From Manduca sexta (Eukaryota; Arthropoda; Insecta; Lepidoptera; Sphingidae): a stretch of DNA of 64,000 bases. A model generated the notes under the pieces. It searched no databases. It saw only the letters and a list, made by a program, of their open reading frames with translations, and had not been told where the DNA came from. How positions within the stretch are numbered: position 1 is the stretch's first letter; each line of letters begins with the position of its first letter. Location of the stretch: contig NC_051139.1 in NCBI RefSeq assembly GCF_014839805.1, positions 744,001 through 808,000 of the forward strand. Reading direction: 5' to 3'. A program made the position numbers and the translations under genes. This document shows positions 59,820 through 64,000 of the stretch, in pieces.

Positions 59820-62800
59820 TCACTCACAGCACTGTTGCAGTCCGTATACTAGTGCCCCTAATGTTGGGTGACATGACGAGTGGTCCCCGTTAGAAGTGCG
59901 ACTCGTATGCGAGTAGAGTCCCGCGTCAGAGTGGCGTGTCGGGCGAGTCGTGCGCGTGCGCAGCGGGTGCGAGCAGCGCAGGGGTGGGAGCCGCCCCCTC
60001 CACGCCTCCCGCACCCCCCGCCTCACCCCCCGTTCCCTTCCCCTCTCGCCAGGGTTCATGTCGATGCGACCCGCCTTGCTCCACACGAGCATGTCCATTA
60101 TAAACGCTAAGAACATTATTCCCGCCGAGAGACCTGAAAATAAATATTTTATGTTTTTATCATATCAATACGATAAGTCTGGTCACCAATATATCATCGT
60201 AAAACCAACAAAAAATAAGGTCAATTTAAGGCGAAAATTTTTTTTTAAAACTGTTTAACATAAAATTATAATATTTCGGATAATAATTATATTTTATGGA
60301 AATGCGCGTCCATAGCTAATTTAATTAAAAAAAATAGTTTTAAAAAATTTTGTGTTGACTATTTTCAAATCGCCACACACACGATAGGTTTTGAATCTTA
60401 AGTACATAGTGTAGTGTAGTTGAGCAGGTGTACAGCTGCGGTCCTTACCGAGGTAGAAGTATCGGAAGGCGTCGGCGTCGTAGTGCGCGCAGGCGCCGGG
60501 CGTGGCGCCGAGCGTGGCGCCGAGCGCGTCGCACGCCGCGTCGCGCGCGCGGCACGCCGCGTCCACGGCCGCGCCGAACACGATCGGGCACGGCACGTTG
60601 CCGAACACGCCGATCGCGAACTGGATCACGCCCATCGCCATCGCCTTGTCTGCACACACGCACACGCACACCGCGTCACAACACAGCCCGCAAATATCAC
60701 GACCACAACCGACATCACCACAGCGACTCACCGTGCTTGTCCGTGCACCGTATGATCAACAGCACGGCGCCCACTTCTCCGCTGGCGTGTACGAACATAA
60801 TGGCGGCGAATATCGCTATAAATATGTAGATTTGGTTGCAGGGACCGCCGCACTCGCCCGTCACCGCGAAACCTTCCGGACCGGACAGGATATCGTCTGA
60901 TGTATTGTACAGGTGGTATGAATCCAAACTGAAAGACAAAAAAATAAGATAAAATTATTATGTACTAAGGAAAGGCTTGTAACACGGATAGACCCACGAG
61001 CGACTCGTTATGCCTTACAAGCTCATGGCGCGAACGCCGCGGGAGTTGCTGTCGATGCAGGAGCAGTTGTAGTACAGCCACGTGCTATTGTCCAGCTGTT
61101 TACTCTCCATGCAGCCCGCTTGACACGGCGACAAGTATGTGAATGCGTCCTGGAACATTAATAATGGTCATTTATTTTTATGCTGGCACGAGAAACTGAC
61201 TAAAGTACACCTAACTGCAGTCCAGGTGGAAACCGATCCACAAAATATTTAGCTTTGGACTTAGGTGCTTTAATGCTTGAGATAAAATAAACAAGGGTAT
61301 TCTGATCTAGAAATATAATGTCTTAAATATGGGGATATATAAGACATTATATTTTGACTTGATATCAAAGAAGGAGTACGTAAGATGCTAAGATGGACCA
61401 CACTGACCTGTCCGCAGACAGGATTGAAGGTAGTGTTGTCGCAGTGGCAGTCGGAGCTGCACTTGAGCACGCTGTCGCCCACCAGCCCCGGAGTGAAGAA
61501 CCGGTAACTCTTCTCAGGGCAACTCACGAACATTAACACCACCATACCTGGAACCGGAAAGGTTTTTCCTTAAATACCAATGCTAGTTACGCAATACTGT
61601 ACAATCCCTGACAATTCCCCCGAAGCCGCGCCACGGGAATGTGCTGAGTGAGTGAGTGTATCCTCCCCGCTCCCCATCGAGTTCGTGGCGCGGCCGTGGG
61701 TGTGTGTGTGGTGTGGTGGGAGTGGTACCAGCGCTGTAGATGGCGGCGGTGGCGGCGGTCCAGGCAGCGACGCGCCGCGCCGACGGCACCAGCTTCAGGA
61801 TCACTACGCCCGACGTGATGATGCCCAGACCCATCACCAAGATGCCGCCCAATCCTGAAAGCGACATACAATTTTATTAGGCACGAGAGTATTGTGTGGA
61901 CTGGCGAGGGGAAATCATCTCTCGACTCCCGTGACTGAACTTTGTCGGGAGCCCGATCCAAATACCATCAGGTGCAATGAGCTTCAATTGCCCGAATAAA
62001 AAAAGAAAACATCATCAATGGCCAGACTATTTTTAGCAGCATTTTTGTAAAACAGATTAGAAAATTTAATTAAAATAATGCCGTTGACCTTTCAGGTATC
62101 TAAGATTCGCAAAGAACCAACCCCCCTTCTGGTGCAAAGGCGATGTTAACGTTCATAGTCTCCCAGCACCCTGCTTTCTTTTGAAATCTTTATAAAAAAT
62201 CTGGAGACTAGAGAAGTCTTAATTTATTTCAGACATTTAAATGATGTTAACCCCAATTCCCCCTCGTCCCTCCGCTTTTAACATCCCAGAGTAATAGTAT
62301 CACTTGTAATACCCTACCGTTAAGAATGTGGCATGATTACCGGACACGATATTAGCGTCGTGCGTCGGCAGCCGGAACTGCTTCTCGAGGTACTTCGGCA
62401 GGAAGCTGTACACCCCGCTGATCGGCATCAAGTGGAGCACCGAGCTCGCCGTCCGCCACATCAGTATGTCGTTCGTGAGCTGTCTCTTTATTGTTGCGAA
62501 GAAATCTGCAAATTCCATCGTGAGCGGGGTTTACATTAGCAGGAAAACTTGCGAAGTCCAGGCGTAAACAATCACGGCAAGTCAACTTGTGCAAGTGGTG
62601 AAGCTTGCTGGACTGCAAGTCGCATGTGTATTGAACTATGGAAATATTGTCGCTAGAGCAAACGCATCTGAAAATTCTCGCGCAATATATTGCAAGAACT
62701 TGCATATCTTAATTTGGCAGTAGAACAACAATAAGGCTAGTGAACAATAATTGATTCTTGTCTATGGCACAGAGCACTTGAAGTTATCACTTCAACTTAA

Positions 62801-63315
62801 CAGAATTTTGATTGCGCAGTAGGTTTACTGAGACCCAAGAGACCACCTTTGATTGCTCTTCTATTCATTAAAATTCGGTTTTCAAGTTCATGGTTCTTAG
62901 ATTATTCTATTTCACACAGACTGGCATAATAGTATCGACTGGCAAGGGATAACCATCCCTCGTCAGTCGACACCCTGTCAGAATCCCACTCACCATCAGG
63001 TGCAAAGGGGTCACTTTAACGAGGCTGTAAAAAATTTGTTCACGGTCATCATTCCTAACCAGTTAACAGACATACTACTACAAAATAGATTATAAATCCA
63101 TCCTTACCATATTTTACGTTTGAGGGTACATAAAAATATACAGGGTGGACAAATTCACGCGTCCACCCTGTACACAAGTTTACCTTTGAAGAAGGGCTCC
63201 CGTCTATCTTTACTCTTCATCGGTGGCGGCGGCAACGGCTCCTGTTTGATTTGGCGCGGGAAGAAGAACATCAGCGTGGACAGTAACACCACAAAACCGG
63301 CTATGAACACCATGC
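59820..63315 (-). CDS. Organic anion transporting polypeptide (OATP/SLCO family), partial: C-terminal exons only
   Basis: Twelve-TM carrier for amphipathic organic anions; insect members include steroid hormone importers. Exons on the minus strand: 63315-63184, 62505-62341, 61854-61729, 61547-61408, 61149-61019, 60928-60732, 60649-60449, 60133-59820. All junctions keep frame, about 468 codons; roughly 200 N-terminal residues lie beyond 64000. Features in order: a transmembrane helix ending in FFFPRQIK; a cytoplasmic loop; KYLEKQFRLPTHDANIVSG; further helices; then the Kazal-like extracellular loop with CSSDCHCDNTTFNPVCG, TYLSPCQAGCMES and YYNCSCID; then three more helices and the GNVPCPIVFGAAVD signature. 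The last exon encodes a final helix (LSAGIMFLAFIMDMLVW). It then continues as an Arg-rich tail, which is doubtful because GTGAGG (from 60026) and GTGAGT (from 59827) could both be splice donors. Subfamily not assigned. Confidence 0.9.
61311..61354. repeat. Inverted repeat in OATP intron, 15-bp arms
   Basis: AAATATAATGTCTTA (61311-61325) pairs perfectly with 61340-61354; 14-nt loop. Confidence 0.75.
61890..61990. repeat. SINE-like repeat copy A in OATP intron
   Basis: Shares an ordered set of segments with 62930-63010: 'gactggcgagggg...atc', 'ctcg...ctc', 'tgtcgggagccc', 'ccatcaggtgca'. Same orientation, diverged. Probably a tail of a lepidopteran SINE. Confidence 0.55.
62930..63010. repeat. 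SINE-like repeat copy B in OATP intron
   Basis: 'gactggcaagggataacc', 'tccctcgtcagtcgac', 'gtcagaatcccactcacc' and 'atcaggtgcaaagggg' parallel copy A. The shared 'ccatcaggtgca' end is exact. Confidence 0.55.
63139..63176. repeat. Short hairpin ACAGGGTGGAC...GTCCACCCTGT
   Basis: 11-bp perfect arms around a 10-nt loop, just downstream of the OATP exon ending at 63184. The 'acagggtgg' core recurs at 26938, which suggests a repeat terminus. Confidence 0.7.
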
Positions 63316-63950
63316 CTGCAACAATAACAGTATATTAGAAACGTACTTATAACCAGACAAGTCCTGATGGGCTGAGGATTTTGTAGCTTTTTTTAATATA
63401 AGGTCAAACATAAATAGGAATTAATGTTTTCAAAGCTGTTTATGCAGAATTGACGTCACCACCAATGGGCACTAAAGTGCGAGGAAGAAGATATTAAAAT
63501 TATTATACAAATATACATAGGTACATTTATATTAGGGATTCGGATTCACAATCCAATATCATTTTCACAAAGTTAGCAGAATTGTAACCGGCGCTCGCTC
63601 GAAACGTAAACACAACGGATAACATTCGCAACACGTACGCATTGCAAACTGCGCATTTGCACAAACTACTGATGAATCTTATAAATCTGGCAGGTGATGT
63701 TTTAAATATTAAATCGATTTGATAAAGCCGAATGCCATTTTGAAGTGTTTTATAATGTAGTGACATCTAGTGTGAAAGGTCGGAATTACTTTTGTCAGAT
63801 TTATTCAATTTGTTTTATTAAGTTTTTACATTTTGCGTTGTTTATCTATCCAAGTATTCATTAATAAGTATAACTTTTTATGTTTTTAGATTTCCTTTTC
63901 AGCCCAATCTTTGTAATAACTACAATGTGGTCAATTTGGTCTAGCAACCA

Positions 63951-63953
<3 letters not shown>
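63316..63953 (-). other. OATP intron, upstream side
   Basis: AT-rich intronic DNA leading to exons beyond the window. Nothing else recognised. Confidence 0.6.

Positions 63954-64000
<47 letters not shown>
63954..64000. repeat. (TA)n microsatellite at window edge
   Basis: At least 47 bp of uninterrupted TA running off the end of the window. Confidence 0.97.

Noticed and set aside
60420..60900. Plus-strand frames of 111-133 codons
   Set aside because: Opposite strand of OATP exons; the minus-strand frame has the family motifs and splice sites.
1..64000. CRISPR arrays, bacterial operons, viral insertions
   Set aside because: None seen; the window is eukaryotic with spliced genes, and no retroviral or endogenous viral frames were recognised.

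Overview
The window reads as nuclear DNA of a moth or butterfly (Lepidoptera). The background is AT-rich with small GC-rich coding exons, introns are GT-AG, and the protein families are insect ones. The interspersed repeats are of lepidopteran type: tRNA-derived SINEs, a Helitron-like family ending in a GC hairpin plus CTAG, maT/hAT/Harbinger-type elements, and AT microsatellites. The species cannot be named from the sequence. There is one 500-N assembly gap (57130-57629).

Layout. (1) 1-12.3 kb, plus strand: a complete 13-coding-exon MFSD6-type major facilitator gene, 830 codons, ending in a cytoplasmic tail with a PPTY motif. (2) 12.5-26.3 kb, minus strand: an apolipoprotein D-like lipocalin of 195 aa whose promoter exon lies about 7.6 kb upstream of the ATG. 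Its introns hold most of the mobile DNA seen here, including a maT transposon nested in a Helitron-like element and a hAT MITE. (3) 27.8-28.1 kb, plus strand: a signal recognition particle (7SL) RNA gene of about 299 nt with intact S-domain landmarks. (4) 30.8-34.2 kb, minus strand: a second lipocalin with the same intron phases as the first, plus an unusual Glu/Lys/Pro-rich C-terminal extension. (5) 34.2-42.7 kb: intergenic, with repeats and a perfect inverted repeat. (6) 42.8-45.6 kb, minus strand: a BTB/three-zinc-finger repressor recognisable as Ken (ken and barbie), followed upstream by about 14 kb of non-coding DNA with several GC-rich islands that probably include its promoter and first exon. 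(7) 59.8-64 kb, minus strand: the C-terminal two thirds of an organic anion transporting polypeptide (OATP/SLCO); its N-terminal exons lie beyond the window.

The genes do not form one pathway. The two lipocalins are a tandem duplicate pair of secreted carriers of small hydrophobic ligands, and the MFS and OATP genes are membrane transporters. Ken is a nuclear repressor known in Drosophila from genital development and JAK/STAT target repression. I rebuilt all coding models by hand from splice signals and reading-frame continuity. Every internal junction listed keeps frame, but none is backed by transcript data here.
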